This document shows, piece by piece, positions 37,950 through 51,300 of a DNA stretch of 64,000 bases. Positions within the stretch are counted from its first letter, which is position 1. Every line of letters starts with the position of its first letter. Position numbers and translations under genes: made by a program. Source of the stretch: Cymodocea nodosa (taxonomy: Eukaryota > Streptophyta > Magnoliopsida > Alismatales > Cymodoceaceae); NCBI GenBank assembly GCA_036874045.1, contig JAZBRI010000004.1, positions 4,402,001 through 4,466,000 on the forward strand, written 5' to 3'. A model generated the notes under the pieces. That model did no database searches. It was not told the origin of the DNA and saw only the letters and a list, made by a program, of their open reading frames with translations.

Positions 37950-39102
37950 GTGGCCGTCGACACCTAAGCGGTACACAACACAGGGAGACAGGGCAGAAGG
38001 GGGGTAGGGTTTGGTCTGTTTCTGCTCGGTGATGCATCAAATCGCCGCATAGATTTCGTTGCGGGTCCACGAGGGGAGGAGATCGGAATTTCGTCTTGTC
38101 ATCGCGAATTCATCACGAGTGACTTGCGTTAGTTCCTTTTCTTCCATGGGTCCGTTCCCTCCGTCGTTCTTCCAGCTCATCGAGCTTCGCAAAGGTACGG
38201 ATTTCGATGGATCTGATAGAATGTTCCTTCTAACTCTTTGATAGATTGTCCTATCTTGTCGCGTCTTTGGAATTCTTCGTCCGCTGTTGTCTTGGATGAA
38301 AGACTGGATTTTTGTAGATCTGCTTTGTTGTTGCTGTTGAAGTTTCTGCTTTTCATTGTTTTGAAGTGCCTTACTGTGTTTTTTTTCTCTGTTGTTGATT
38401 TTCGTTTTGTTTTGGTAGAGTTCTCGGTGTTGACCTGCAGACGAATCGAATGGTTCTGGAAAATATTTCGCGTTGCACATTGACTTTGTGCTTGGAAACT
38501 AGACGGAACTAGTTCACTTTTTTGTTCTTCTTTTCCAACTGTTTTTATTTTCGTAGATCTGCTTGTTAGTGCTTGTCGGTTTACATTTCTGTAATGTGCG
38601 ATTTGGCGGAGGAGGATTTGTGACGATTCTTCAAGGGGTGAACTTGTGATATTTCTCTTTTATGTGTAGTTCGAAAACAACTGGAGTTTCTCGCGGAGCT
38701 AAACAAGAACAAGAGCAAAAGAGTGTAGTTCGAAAACAAGAACAAGAACTAGAGTGTCTCTCGGAGCTAAATTTTAGTAGACTTGGTTTAGCGGTAGATA
38801 GGCACACATGATGCCTCTTTGAATTACGCAATTTAGCTAGTTAATTGTAGGATGCTAATTCACTTATTTCATACTCAGGGCACAGCTCTTTTCTTTTGTG
38901 TTGTCCTGTTTTATTGGTGATGTTGGCAGTTTAGCATGGTAGAATAGTTTCTACTCTGCTTGATTATGATTCAACTCAGCGCTTCCCTCCCTGTAAAATT
39001 GATTTGCAGGACAAGGTTAACATGCCACAGGGTCTTACATTTCAATAAGGCCCCTGTATGTACGGAAAATTTGGTTGTTCTTAGCTTTACCGGTCAAGAA
39101 TC
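37950..39102 (+). promoter_or_regulatory. 5' leader of the CID7-like gene: UTR exon, UTR intron and three uORFs
   Basis: A GC-rich stretch ending at the donor AAAG|GTACGG (exon end 38194) looks like a first non-coding exon. The acceptor TTTGCAG|GACAAGG puts the next exon at 39010, so the leader intron is 38195-39009. Spliced this way, the leader holds three short ORFs before the main ATG at 39103: uORF1 from ATG 38146 (19 codons plus stop, crossing the intron, stop 39018-39020), uORF2 at 39022-39048 (9 codons including stop) and uORF3 at 39058-39084 (9 codons including stop). The transcription start is not known. The splice choice is inferred. Confidence 0.6.
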
Positions 39103-42100
39103 ATGTCTACAAGAGGTTCTCAAAACAAGGATGCAAATTCACCAAATAAATCCACGTCTTTGAATCCAAATGCTGCAGAATTCGTTCCTTCTTCACTTAA
39201 ATCTTTATCTGGAAATGCTAGAAGCATAGAAGGGTCAAGGTTGAATGTCCCTTTATCCTCTGGAAAAGCAATCATAGATCATTCAGGCTCAAATGCATCA
39301 AATAATTCTGATGATGAAGCTCACCAATATTGGCACCATCAACTTCCTGATGACATCACTCCTGATTTTAAGGTTATGGGAGAAAATGACTTGCATATGG
39401 CTAGTGGTCTCTCTCTTTCAGGGTTGTCCATCGGTGATGGTACAGAAGCCTCTCAATGTGGTGCACCGGGGGGCAGCAATACATCTGACATGCAAGAGCC
39501 CTCATCCATCCAAGTTGTTGATGACACTAGCTTGTGTGGTAGTATGAGATACACTGGTTTAGGTTATGGACAAGATCAGTCTGCTTCAAGTCCATGGAGC
39601 AAGCAATTTATGAATCAGACTAATGGGCTAGAAGAGGTCCACTATACAGGAGGCTCTAATACTGGCTTCGTAAGTGATCCGGTAAATGATCACAATGGTG
39701 CTAAGAACATGTTGGTGAATCATTTGCAGTACCTGGCATCTGAATTCCCTGCTTTTTCTGCTGAGAAACTTGCAGAGATCTATTACAGAAACGAATGTGA
39801 TTTGAACTTGACAAGGGAAATTCTTGCTCAGCTTGAGGTATGTTTTATCAATATGCCAATGAAAAACACATGCAAATTGTATACAAATAACATTTTACAT
39901 TATTGATCTTTAGCAAATAAAATCAATTATTGAATAATGAATGTGCAAATTGCACTATTTGCTGTTTTTAAAGTAAAGAATAAGATAGATTACTGTAATT
40001 TGGAAAAATGGAAGGCAGTTGTAGTTTAGGTGATGAAAGAAAAGATTTGGCACATGAATTTGAAGATGTTAAACATAATATATGCATGTTATTAATAACA
40101 ACAATGATTAACTTGGTGGTAGAGATGTTGGTGCATTATGTAGTGGTTTTGAGTTTGACACTCACTGTATGCAAATGTTAAATTTTTAGAGGTCACTTTT
40201 GAAATTTAATGGAAAGTTCTGCTCAAAAAATTTAAAGGCAAGTTTGGTGATTTATGAAAAGGCTGGTTGAAGATGGTGTCTTCCCTTTATTATATAGATT
40301 CTTTTATTAATACACACGTGAGGCAGAAAATTATGTCAATGCACCTTATTTACGCAATTGAGAAATTGAAATTTTCGTGGAATAAAAATGCAATTCTTTT
40401 AATTAATATCAATTCATATTTGGGTGTATATTCTGGTTAGATTTCATTACCAAATAACTTCATACTTGTAATTACAGCTTCAACTCGATGGTGGTTTCAA
40501 TCAGAATCCAAACTCAAAGGCATCTGCTCCAAACCCCACACCATTAGATTTTCCTGTGCTTTCCATCTCAGATTCACAAAATGGGATGTTAAAATGTGCT
40601 GGTGAGGATATTCAACGAGCTTCCATTATGTATCCTTCTGTTGAAAAGGGAAGTTTTTCTTTCACAAAGCAAAGACCCTCTGGTACGCCTAGAGGTAATC
40701 TGGATTTTGCTTCAGCCATTCGTAGACTTGCTTCTCAGGATTCAAGCCAATGGAAGTACGAGAGAAATGGTTTGGCAGACATGAATGCTGGGTCTAGTAG
40801 AAGCTCACAAAATCTAGGTGATTCATACAATGGGCATGGGAAATCTATGTACATGGGCAAAATGCAAGGTACTGCTACACCTCGTACAACACCCATGTGG
40901 CTCGAGACAGGAGATGCAGTGGGTAATTCTCTGAATTTAATTATATTTCCCTTGTGTTGACTCCCATTTGCCTGTCTGCATTTGTATTTCCAAAATGCAA
41001 TTTTTTTACTTTTGTATGAACCATCTAGAAACGTCAATTGACAAGTTTTAAAGGAATCAAGTTTTTTTTGGAAATATTTTAGTTAAAATATATTTCCATC
41101 TTTTCCTTTGTTATTTCTGTTTAAGTTGCAAATTCTCAACAATCAACAAATAATGCTTGCACTGATCTTGAGATGGCAGGTCATATGTATTCAGAAACAA
41201 GGAAGGAAGCACGTGACGTTGCCTGCCTTCGCAATGTTTACCTTGAGCAAGTAAGTTAGGTGGCATGTTTCGCAATCATTAGTCCTTTCCTTCCAAATCA
41301 GTCTCTTCAGCCACATTCACTCATTTATATTTATTCATAGTCATTTTGCTATCCTCTGTTTTTGATTGATGCTTCACATTTTCTTTTTTTCTTTTTTGAT
41401 ATGATTATATATTAAAGGGAAGACATAAAAATTTCATTTTTTTTTCCTCTCTTCTTGTTTTGATAGATTACAAGGAAATTGTGTTTGTCTTGTTTTAACT
41501 ATGTCCTCTGTTATATTGGAAAATTTTTTTTGTAAAGCCATGCCAGTAAAATTAATATTTCTCTGTAGTCGAAATTTGATATTGCAGGATGGGTTTTTGG
41601 AATAAAGTTTGGGCTTTCTGGAATCAGTAACTAAATTGTTTTTCCTGATTTTTTTTCTTGGTATATTTAGTAGGTAATCCTTAGGATCTATAATAAGAAG
41701 TTTTGGTGAAATTATGGAGGATATTATTCATAGGATTAAAATAGGATGGATGAAATGGAAAAATGCTTCTAGAGTGTTATGTGTTAAGTGGATACCCTTA
41801 AAAAGTAAATTCTATATAATTGTTATTTATCCATTTGTACTTTATGGTTTAGAATGTTGAGCTGTAAAACATAACACGTAAAAGGTTAGTGTTATTGAGA
41901 TGTGTATGCTTAGATGGATGAGTGATAATACTATAATAAATAAGTTAAAAAATGATTTTATTAGAAATAGAGTAAGAATTGTATCATTAGATAAGAGAAA
42001 ATCAGTTTAGGTGATTTTCTTAGATCTTTAAGAAACCAAGGAATGCATCGATCAGGAGAGGAAATTTAAGTCAAGTAGAAATTAAAAGAAATAGAGGTAG

Positions 42101-45100
42101 GTCTAAAACTTCTTAGTTAAAAATCGTAATAAAAGATTTAAATTTAAGTAATTTAATCAAAGATTTGACAATAGATAAAAATACTTGAAAAAATAGATTT
42201 CATGTGGCTGACCCAACGTTCTGAGGTTATGCCTTGGATTCTTATTGTATATGTAGTAGGCAATGTAGTGAACATTGTTGTATGAAATTAGTAATCAATA
42301 CATTTAACACAAATTAACCCACTCTTTGATACACAATATGCAATATTTGTCATTTTTATACTTTTTGTTTCTCATGAATGGAATTTAAGTTTAGTGGATG
42401 AGCTTTTTTGCTCAAAGATACTAAAAGTTAGGTTGTTTAGATGAAGGTATATTTACAATTGTTTGCAATGAAAATGAAAATACATTTATTTTATGCCATG
42501 CAATTTAATTTTGTAAGATTAGTTTAAAGAAAGCAATCGAAAGGATGAATTGTCAACAGCCATCAGCATATTGTCCTACAGCTTCGTTGTATTGCTATTT
42601 AAAATACCTATAAAATTTTTAAGTTACAATTATATAATTTATGTCAGTTATTGGGCAGCCGCCTAGGTGCTCAGGGCATCATAAGGACTTGGGTGTTTAA
42701 CACATGGTCCTAGTGAGTCTTTTATTGGTTTCTTAGGCAGATCCATGGAATATTTGATTATAGATTTAACATTATAAATATACTAGTTGGTTAATTTCTT
42801 GAAAAAACAAAGACAGAAAATTTGTGGCTGCCAGCATCTGGTGACCTCATCTATGGCTTTGATGACCTCTCCTTCAGCAGTGGCCCCCTCCAGCAACCTC
42901 TCCTCCGGCAGCACCTCTCTCTAGCAACCTCTACTGCAGTGGCACAACCCTTCAATGACCTGTCCTGCGGCAGCACATCCCCCCAGAGACTTGTCTTGGA
43001 AATAGATTTGTCTATGAAGATATGTACTACCTACACCTAGACAGAAAGACCCTATGAAGCTTTACTGTTTCCTGGGATTAGCTTTGGGCCTCTTTTTAAC
43101 CCTGTTGATTTATTTTTCTACCCTAAAACTCTACTTTTTTAGCCTAACTGTTTTTTCTTCACTATTGCTAATTTTTCTTCAATGATTTGTATTTTGTTGG
43201 TGTCCTGTTTCTTCTGTCATAACTGATCTTAGGAAGATTTTTTCTCAATTATTTATTATGGTTTGTGAGTTGAATCACTGATGTATTGTGTTTTAGTGTT
43301 GGTTTGATTTTTCTACAATAACAGATTTTTGGGTGATTTTTTCTCGTTTATTTATTGCTGTTTTGACTCTTTGATGTGGTATTTTGTTAATGTGATATTT
43401 TATTTCTTAGGTTGCTTAGGTAGTTTATTTTTGTTTATATATATATATATTATTAAAAAAGGTGCCTAGGTGACCACAGCCAATGTTGTGTTACCTTGCC
43501 ACCTTAAGAAGTGTGATTTATATCACATTTATAGCTTAAGATTAAAAAAATATTATTAAAAAAGGTGCCTATGCCTTGGTGACCACAGTCAATGTTGTGT
43601 TACCTTGCCGCCTTAAGAAGTATGATTTACATTACACTTATAGCTAAGTGTGTTTTCCTAAATTTTCTTGTTTAACTCTTACAGGGTTTGACATGGGTAA
43701 AACCACAAGAATTAATGCCATTATTTGTCAAAGTTGAAACATTTTTATTTTAAGCGTGTTTTTTGTGTTTTGGGAGTACAAAGTTAGTAAACCTTAAACT
43801 GTGCCCTTAAATGATCTCAAGAGTTAGCCATAACTGATGAGGGATAATACTTGTAGCAATTGTCAATGGGGTTTTATGACAAGTTATCAAATTGTGTTGT
43901 ATTTTATCCAGGGAAACTGACGTTATGCTCCTTATATTTTGTTCAAAAAGCATGATTTTGAGTTAACCTTGTCGTGGGATTGCTATATGGCTTGGCCCCT
44001 TGTATTAATGTCTATTATTTTATTTGTTCAATTTCTTTTTTCGGTTCCCACCTTGTACTTCAAATGGAAAACTACCTCACTGATGCCATATTGTTCTGCT
44101 AAACCGTCCATGATTTGTGGCAGATGCCTGAGGAGCTATAATTTGGATGTAACATGCTTCTTTCCTATATTATTTTCTCTAAATTTATGGGTAAAATTTT
44201 AAGTTTAAACCGTGCCATCTCTTCTCCTATAGGCAAGACAGGCCTATCTAATAGGCAACAAGGCTTTGGCTAAGGAACTAAGTGCCAAGGGACAGTTTTT
44301 GAATATGCAGATGAAAGCAGCCCATGAGAAAGCCAGAGATAGCATATACAGACAAAGGTTAATCTTTATTGCCATCTGATAATCGGATAGTTCATTTTTT
44401 ATTATTTTGTTATTTGTCCGAAGTCCAAATATTTGATGGGATGTATGCCACTTTGAATAGCCTGTGTCCTGCATCATTTTTTACGTGATCATTGGCAGCT
44501 GTTGTCTAATAAATACTTACTTATGGGCATTCTTTAATTTTTTATTTGTGCTTGGTTTTTCTTGAAACAGCCTGCGTTTGATTTTCAAGTGCGTCATTTC
44601 TGATTGATTGTAGACATCCCATGGAAAAAATATATATCATGTATATTATTTGGTGTCATTCTACTCATGTAGTTTTTTGTAAATAATATACATAAACGAT
44701 CATATTCATAAATTGGAATGGATATCTGTGCATCATTCATCAAGAACAGTAGATGAACCGATGATGTAAGGATTTTGGATTCTCTTCTTTCTTTATCAAC
44801 TGAGCTATTGTGGCTACTATTCTACTAGGTGTAGCTCGGAGAAGTACATCAGGTGGACAGAAATGATGATACCTTTTATATTTGTCTGGCTAGATGGAAG
44901 GGAAAGTGAATTACCTTGCGTGGAGTTTTCAAATGACTAGAGAAGTATCTTGGGGAGTTTTCAATCCATGGGTCTGGAAGAAATATTTGTGGGGCATTTG
45001 TCCAAAAGGTTTTTGAAGTGATCACGGATTTAAGGGGAAATTGTAGGAAGAAGCAAAATATGCTACCTTTTTCCCATGTGAGTTTCTCGATGGAAAGAAA

Positions 45101-46211
45101 CAAAAGTGTGTTTTTTCTTTTTTTGCAATCTGAAGTGGTATGATAGAGGGTGCTGCTATAATTTGGATGTATGAAATTTTGTGGATCACTCACGCCTAAG
45201 TGAGAGGTTCTTGATGACTATTGGGTGCCTTCTTCATTCTATTTGAACCCACTTATCAAGAAAAGCACTTAGGCGATGCTTAGACGTGATTTTGTCATGC
45301 TTGGATTGCTTGCCTTATCAAGCACACACACACACATATTAGTATCATTACACTTTGTATTTCGGTGCTATCTTAAGATTATTTATATATTTAAATGTTA
45401 TTTAGAAAATAATAGACTTAAACGTAATTACTAATAAATACTTGAAAAATGAAAAATAAATATTTATGTAGGAGCCTAGGTGCCCAAGACACCCTGGTTT
45501 ACCAGTTGGGATGCCTTAATAACCATGATTTGTAGTTTTCCTTCGTTATTTTTGTATTGTTCGCAGGAATCTTTTTTTTTGAAGGCTTGGATATATATGT
45601 TCATTGCCTGTAATCATCATCCTATTTTCAGCGGTGCCCGAGGTCACCTTGTATTTCTTTTTTGTTTGAAGTTGTAAGCCTTGGCGTTGGGAAGCAGATG
45701 TGTTACAGTAAAATTTGGTAGACATTACATAGAAGAATGATATTTTATTTTTGAAATTTGCAAAAAGATAATGTCTTGAGATTTGAGTTTTAGTGAGGAA
45801 TATGAAATCTTATAGTTTGATCAACTCAACTACTTGTTAGTATCTTTGTCTGTCACCTGCATATTTTATTGCATCACATTGCTTCTGTTAAACACTCATT
45901 ACTTCATTAGGAATCCAGTATCTGCTGATGCCCATAGCTACTGTCGGGGACAAGATCCATTGATCGACCTTCATGGTCTGCATGTCAGTGAAGCCATACA
46001 CGTTCTGAACCATGAGCTACCCATCCTGAGGAGAACTGCAAGGTCTGCTGGACAACGACTGCAGGTGATGATATGTGTTGGCACTGGACATCACACCAAG
46101 GGATCCCGCACTCCGGCAAGGCTTCCCGCCGCCGTTGAGGAGTACTTGCTTGATGAAGGTCTCCAGTATTCCGAAACACAGCCAGGCCTGATCCGGGTAG
46201 TGCTGCACTGA
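39103..46211 (+). CDS. CID7: CID7-like protein: PAM2, CUE, DUF1771 and SMR domains
   Basis: CTC-interacting-domain protein that binds the MLLE domain of poly(A)-binding protein through its PAM2 motif; a cytoplasmic RNA role is likely. Five coding exons: 39103-39837, 40478-40922, 41126-41250, 44233-44357 and 45911-46211. The total is 1731 nt, giving 576 aa. The PAM2 motif is [11 protein letters not shown] (residues 19-29). A CUE-like domain (about 202-250) contains [23 protein letters not shown]1771 (about 412-478) contains [15 protein letters not shown] and [13 protein letters not shown]. The C-terminal SMR domain (about 494-576) has [15 protein letters not shown] and the VGTGHHTKG loop. This order matches Arabidopsis CID5/CID6/CID7; CID7 is the closest by SMR content, but the paralogue is not certain. 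Intron 3 (3 kb) and intron 4 (1.6 kb) carry transposon debris. Confidence 0.93.
41700..42230 (+). mobile_element. LINE reverse-transcriptase C-terminal remnant in CID7-like intron 3
   Basis: In one plus-strand frame the sequence reads [19 protein letters not shown], then [10 protein letters not shown](stop)AVKH, then [14 protein letters not shown], then [14 protein letters not shown]. These match the conserved end of plant LINE ORF2: the WLKWR...LC block, MLYGTECW, EMRMLRWM and RN-x2-IR. Only two stops interrupt about 100 codons, then the frame decays. Upstream RT motifs and a poly(A) tail were not found. Confidence 0.8.
43461..43655 (+). repeat. Two-copy tandem repeat, unit about 103 bp
   Basis: Units start at 43461 and 43564 with GGTGCCTAkGyG-type sequence and share GACCACAGyCAATGTTGTGT, TACCTTGCCrCCTTAAGAAG and a TATAGCTwAG block. 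'GCCTAGGTG' pieces also occur at about 42662 and 45475 in the same gene, so this is probably a dispersed family. It follows a short (TA)n run at about 43437. Confidence 0.75.
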
Positions 46212-48349
46212 CATCTGTAAGGTAAGAGGAAATATTTCAAAACCCAAAAAATTTCTTGTATCTTTGTAAATTGGGAGGATGTTAAAGATAGGGAAAATTC
46301 ACCTTAGTCTGGGAAAAAAATTGTAGTGTAATATTATCAGCCGAGATTTAAGATCTCATCAACAGCCCCAAAGTTTTTTTCCAGCAGAAGATCTCAATAC
46401 CTGCTGGCCATTTCATTTTTTCCTGTAATTCTTTGTCACCGTTCACTAGTCGATACAGGGGGGCGGAGGTGTGTTTTTCTGTTCTGGCCTTTAAAACGTG
46501 TAATTTTCACAGTTAAAAAGTGACAGGCCCAGTGACATTATTCACATTTTGCACAATTCCATCGTCTCCATCCAGCGGCTCCTATGACTTGTGGTGGCAT
46601 AATGGCAAATTAGTGAATATTGATCTGCGTTTTGCTTGAAACATCGAAACCTTTTTCGTTGAGCAGGTGAGTTTTATGTCATAATTAAATGTAATAGCTC
46701 AATTAGATAGGAATAATGATATTTGCAGTTTATCATTATAGAAAAAAAGAAAGTTACCAAACAAGTATGTATTTATTCATTACTTGTTACCAAAAAAGAA
46801 TGATATTTGCAGCTTAATTATGTGTTTGGTTTATCTCATTAAACCAAACAAGTAGGTGTTCATCGAATGAATGTTACCAGCCCTTTTAAAATGGCAACGA
46901 GGGGTGGCGATTACAACAAACAAACGAAACGTAAGATTCGTCAATCAAGGTGGTGACGATACAGACTCTACAGTATCGCTCCAAAAATTCCATCTGTCAG
47001 ACGCTGACATCTGTATAATTTGTGACAACATCGATAATTAGGGGAAAAAAAAAAAAAAAACTGATTCTCGTCCGAAATATGTGTAGTAGTTGATCCTTTG
47101 TGTGGTGCTTATTTTCCGAAGAAGGTGGTCCATAAACTTACCGTTTTTTTTTTTTTTGAATAGCTCCACCAACGTAAACGTTGGCGGTGTGGCGTCCACT
47201 CTCCAGCTCACCACACCTACCGACACAATTCCGATAAGCTTATGTCGGCGGCATCTCGTTCCGGCCGTCCTTTTCCTCCGGGCCTAGTGGGGCATTTTCG
47301 TCACCGCGTTTTCCAATTCATCCAACGGTCATGTCCACGTGACAGCAACTTATATTATTAGTGTTTTATAGAAGATCAAGTACATTAAAAAATTCCTTCG
47401 TTGAGGGAAAAAATATCACCGTATCTATTTTTTAAAATTTTAATCTATCTTATTATCCCCGTAACTTTCAACTTCCCGTCAAACACAGTGAGATTGGGTG
47501 CGCTTACCTCTGCGTATCTTAAGAATGAACTGCCTTTATTATTTTTTATTTCTAACGTTTCTTCTTTTCTTTTCTTTTTATAAATAAATACTAATTACAC
47601 CATCCATCCAAAACTGCTTTCCTCAGGTAGAACAGAACGTTTCAAATTTTTGGAATTTTATAATTGTTGTGAATAAAAAGCTTCTTTAATTTTTGCTATA
47701 ATTATAATATCTAATGATCATAACAAAATCCTCGTGGTTGGTATTCGAAAAGGACACATGAATGCATTTTATCTTTTATATATAATAAAAGGTGAGCGAA
47801 TATTCGTCCAAAGACTTCATGTAACGATAAACTGCAAATATCATTATAGCGTACGTGATGAGGTAAAAATAGCATGGTTTTATTGTATTTATATGTGCAT
47901 TAAATGTTTGAAGGTGATTGTGCACTTTACACTCCTCTCTTGACTTAATTACGTGTGTTTAAGTTTTGTTTTGTTTTTTTTTTTTTTTTTAAATTCAACT
48001 AATAAATTAGCATCCATTAAAAAAAATAAAATTTTTTACTTTAGAAAATTTTCATTCCGAAGAAATTCTTTTTCGGATTTATTATTTTTCACTTATTCAC
48101 AGACTTTTTAAATTTTTTTTGATGATTGGATGGGGCCAACCTTGGAACCCACGATCAGCATTGCTGTGGAAAAACAGCGCAAAAAATTATAATATTTAAA
48201 AGGAAGGAAAGGTGGCGATGGTGAGAACACCGCGACGAGGAAGCAGAATCCGATACCTCCCCATTTCACCACATCCACTTCTACCCCAGCTCTCAACGCG
48301 TTCCAATCCGGCGAGCTCCCCCTCTCTCTCTCTCGAGATCGGACATCCG
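46212..48349. other. Spacer between the CID7-like gene and the VWA gene
   Basis: The first 250 bp or so is the probable CID7-like 3' UTR. The middle contains A- and T-homopolymer runs (about 47044-47060 and 47144-47157) and no coding signal. The last 150 bp is a leader for the VWA gene, with a CT-rich tract (CCCCCTCTCTCTCTCTCG) at about 48319-48336 just before the chosen start. Confidence 0.5.
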
Positions 48350-51300
48350 ATGGATGAGTTCACGCAGGCAGTGGACGATGGCCTCCGGCTGTCGAAGCGA
48401 ATCTGCTACAACAAGGACCGCTACGCCCCGCCGAAGCCGATGTCCATGGACAAGTCCTCGGGGAGCCTCTGTCCAACGTCTACGATGTTGTACGCGATCA
48501 TATACGACCCGGGGGTGGTCGACAACCCCGACCTCCCCAGTTACCAGCCGCACGTTCACGGCCGGATGGACCCCCCGGCGCTGATCCCGCTTGAAATGAT
48601 GAGGATTGAGCTGGACATCGAGTGCTATCTCGACACGGCGATCGTCACGGTGAGGGGGTCGTGGCGGCTCCATTGCGTGATGGGAAGCAGGAATTGCGAT
48701 TGCCTTCTCGTGGTTCCCATGGGGGAGCAGGTACGGGCCTTGTACTTGAGATCGAGTTTGTTCGTTTCCTATCGTTCTCTTTTGTTTTGGGTATGCTTTA
48801 AATGATTCAAGTGCCATCTCTGATTTCTCTATCTTGCATTTGTGTGTAAATATTTTTTTTTTTGTTCAAAGTCTATTTTCCTGAATGTTTATGATTTAGG
48901 AGAATTTATTTTTCTTCTGTTTGTCTGGATTTGGTGGTTGGAAGTTCTCAAGATAAATAATGGTCTGGCTAACAGGGTTCGCTTCTAGGTGTAGAAGCCG
49001 ATGTTTCTAAGAAATCGTATTATACTCAAATTGACGACATTGAAGAAGACGAACCTGTAGACAAGCCGAGATGTGAACTTGCAAGCTTTCTAAAGTTTCC
49101 CACTTTCTCTCTGTCTATACCTAAGGTATATGTTATTTTGGAACAATGAGTTTTCCATCTCAAATCACTCGCTAACATTGTATTACTAATTACTTCATCA
49201 TCTCTACCTTCAATCCTCCTTGCCAAGGTTACCGGCGGTTCTGTTCTTTCAATAAAAGCCAACTGGGTACAGAAGCTACCGTACAGAGATGGCGAGTTCT
49301 GTATCAGGATACCTTTTAGCTTTCCCAAGTTTGTCAATCCATTTGGAAAGGTTGGAAGAGAAAGAATCAAGACGAGTGTGAATAGCGGTACTGGCAAGGA
49401 AGTTATATGCCAAACCACAAGCCATGCACTAAAGGTGAACCACTAATGGTACATTAAGCTTCATGCAGCTTCCATGCAAAAGAATTCTATGACACTCTAA
49501 TTAAATTATTAGCTAAATTCCATTTTTTTTTAAACATTTAGGAAATGAGGCGACAGTCAGGGACTTTGGATTTCTCATACGACTCAGACGTTATTACATG
49601 GTCAACTGTGGATTTTCAAATGTCATACACCGTAAGTGATATAGCATCTAGCAATATATTTGTTGAAATATATGTGCTAAGTTGTACATCTTGAATTATT
49701 TGATCAATTTTAATGTCTGCCAAAAGGAATCATGACATATTTCATGCGTTGAAAAGTTATTGTTGCCTCAAATATGAAAATACCTTAATTTATGTCTCTA
49801 AAAAGGTTCAGGAAAAATGTATTGTCATCTGACTTTGAGGAAAAAAGGTTTTACCTATTTTTTGCTGACATAATTGAATTTGATTAAGAAACCCCTGTGA
49901 AATCTCCCTTCAACATGTTCATTTCATAGGAGAATATGAATTTATGTCATCAAAATAATGTGATGCTTGGTTATTACTTTTGTAAATTTTAGTTCGTTAT
50001 TGATTCTGCAATTTTTTTTTAATATCAATTCTACTGTTATATTGCCACCTAAATTTGTTCATTACTATGGTGCTGTTAGGTTTATTCAAGCAGCTTGTTT
50101 GGTGGTGTAATTTTGCAACAGCCATCATTGAGTGACTTTGACCAGAGGGAGATGTTTTGCATTTATCTTTTTCCCGAAAGTAACAAGCAGGCAAAGGTGC
50201 ATATAATGATTTTTCTGTTACTTTGGTAATTTCTAACACTATCCGTTGGAGAATTCTCTAATATTTTTGTATTTAATTTGAAAATTGATATTTTGAAAAA
50301 AAGAACCTTATTAGTGATGTCTTAAGCCTCTTATACCATTATTGACTGGCTACAATCAGGTTGGTTTTGTGAAAGGTCAGTAAGTCCAGAATGACTTCCT
50401 TGTGTCAATGCTTAGCATGCTTTGAGTGTAGGTTCTCACAAAAGCCCCCAGGTTTTGTTTGAAAATTGGGCATAGAAAAGACCTATGATAGTGTCCATTA
50501 GCCCTATTTAACTGTTGTTCTTGCTTGCATATTGATGTTACTTGTCAACTATTGCTACTACTACAGAAGCTATTACAGTTCCTACTTCAGTGTCTGCTGC
50601 ACTTGTCTATATTTGTTTCATTATTTAAAGTTATGTTTGAGTCTACTGCATGCATGTCTTCAATGATCTAGCTTGAGAAAGAGTGCTAGAGTGTATGAAT
50701 AAATAAATCCTTATATGGATCTTAAGGTTATGATTGCTTAGGTTTTCTTGTAAATTTAGTCTTACATTGCTTGTTGTATACTCCTTTTTGTAGCATTTAT
50801 ATGTTGCCTTTGTTAACGAATCAATCTGTTTTTCTATCATCTTTTGTCTTGACATATTTTTTATCTGTTTTAATTTTGATGAATGCAAAAGGTTTTCAGA
50901 AAAGAAGTGATTTTTATTATTGACAAAAGTGAAAGCTTGCGGGAAGGGACTCTTGAAAGTACTGCTAATGCACTTTCCACAGCCATCACAAAGCTTTCTC
51001 CTGAAGATTCTTTCAATATTATAGCTTTTAATGATGAAACTTCCACATTTTCATCATCATTAGTGTTAGCAACAGATAACAATATAAAAGATGCTACACA
51101 ATGGATGCATAGAAATTTTGTTCCGGGTGGTGGGACAAACATTATGCAACCACTTGATGAGGTATCATCATGTTCATTCTTATTTTGGTAGTAATCCTCA
51201 AAAACTGTAGCCTTATAATTTTTCATTAGTTGTTATTTAGGACATATCTTTGGTTGACTCCACATTAGTGGGATTAATGCATTGACTATTGTATTTAAAA

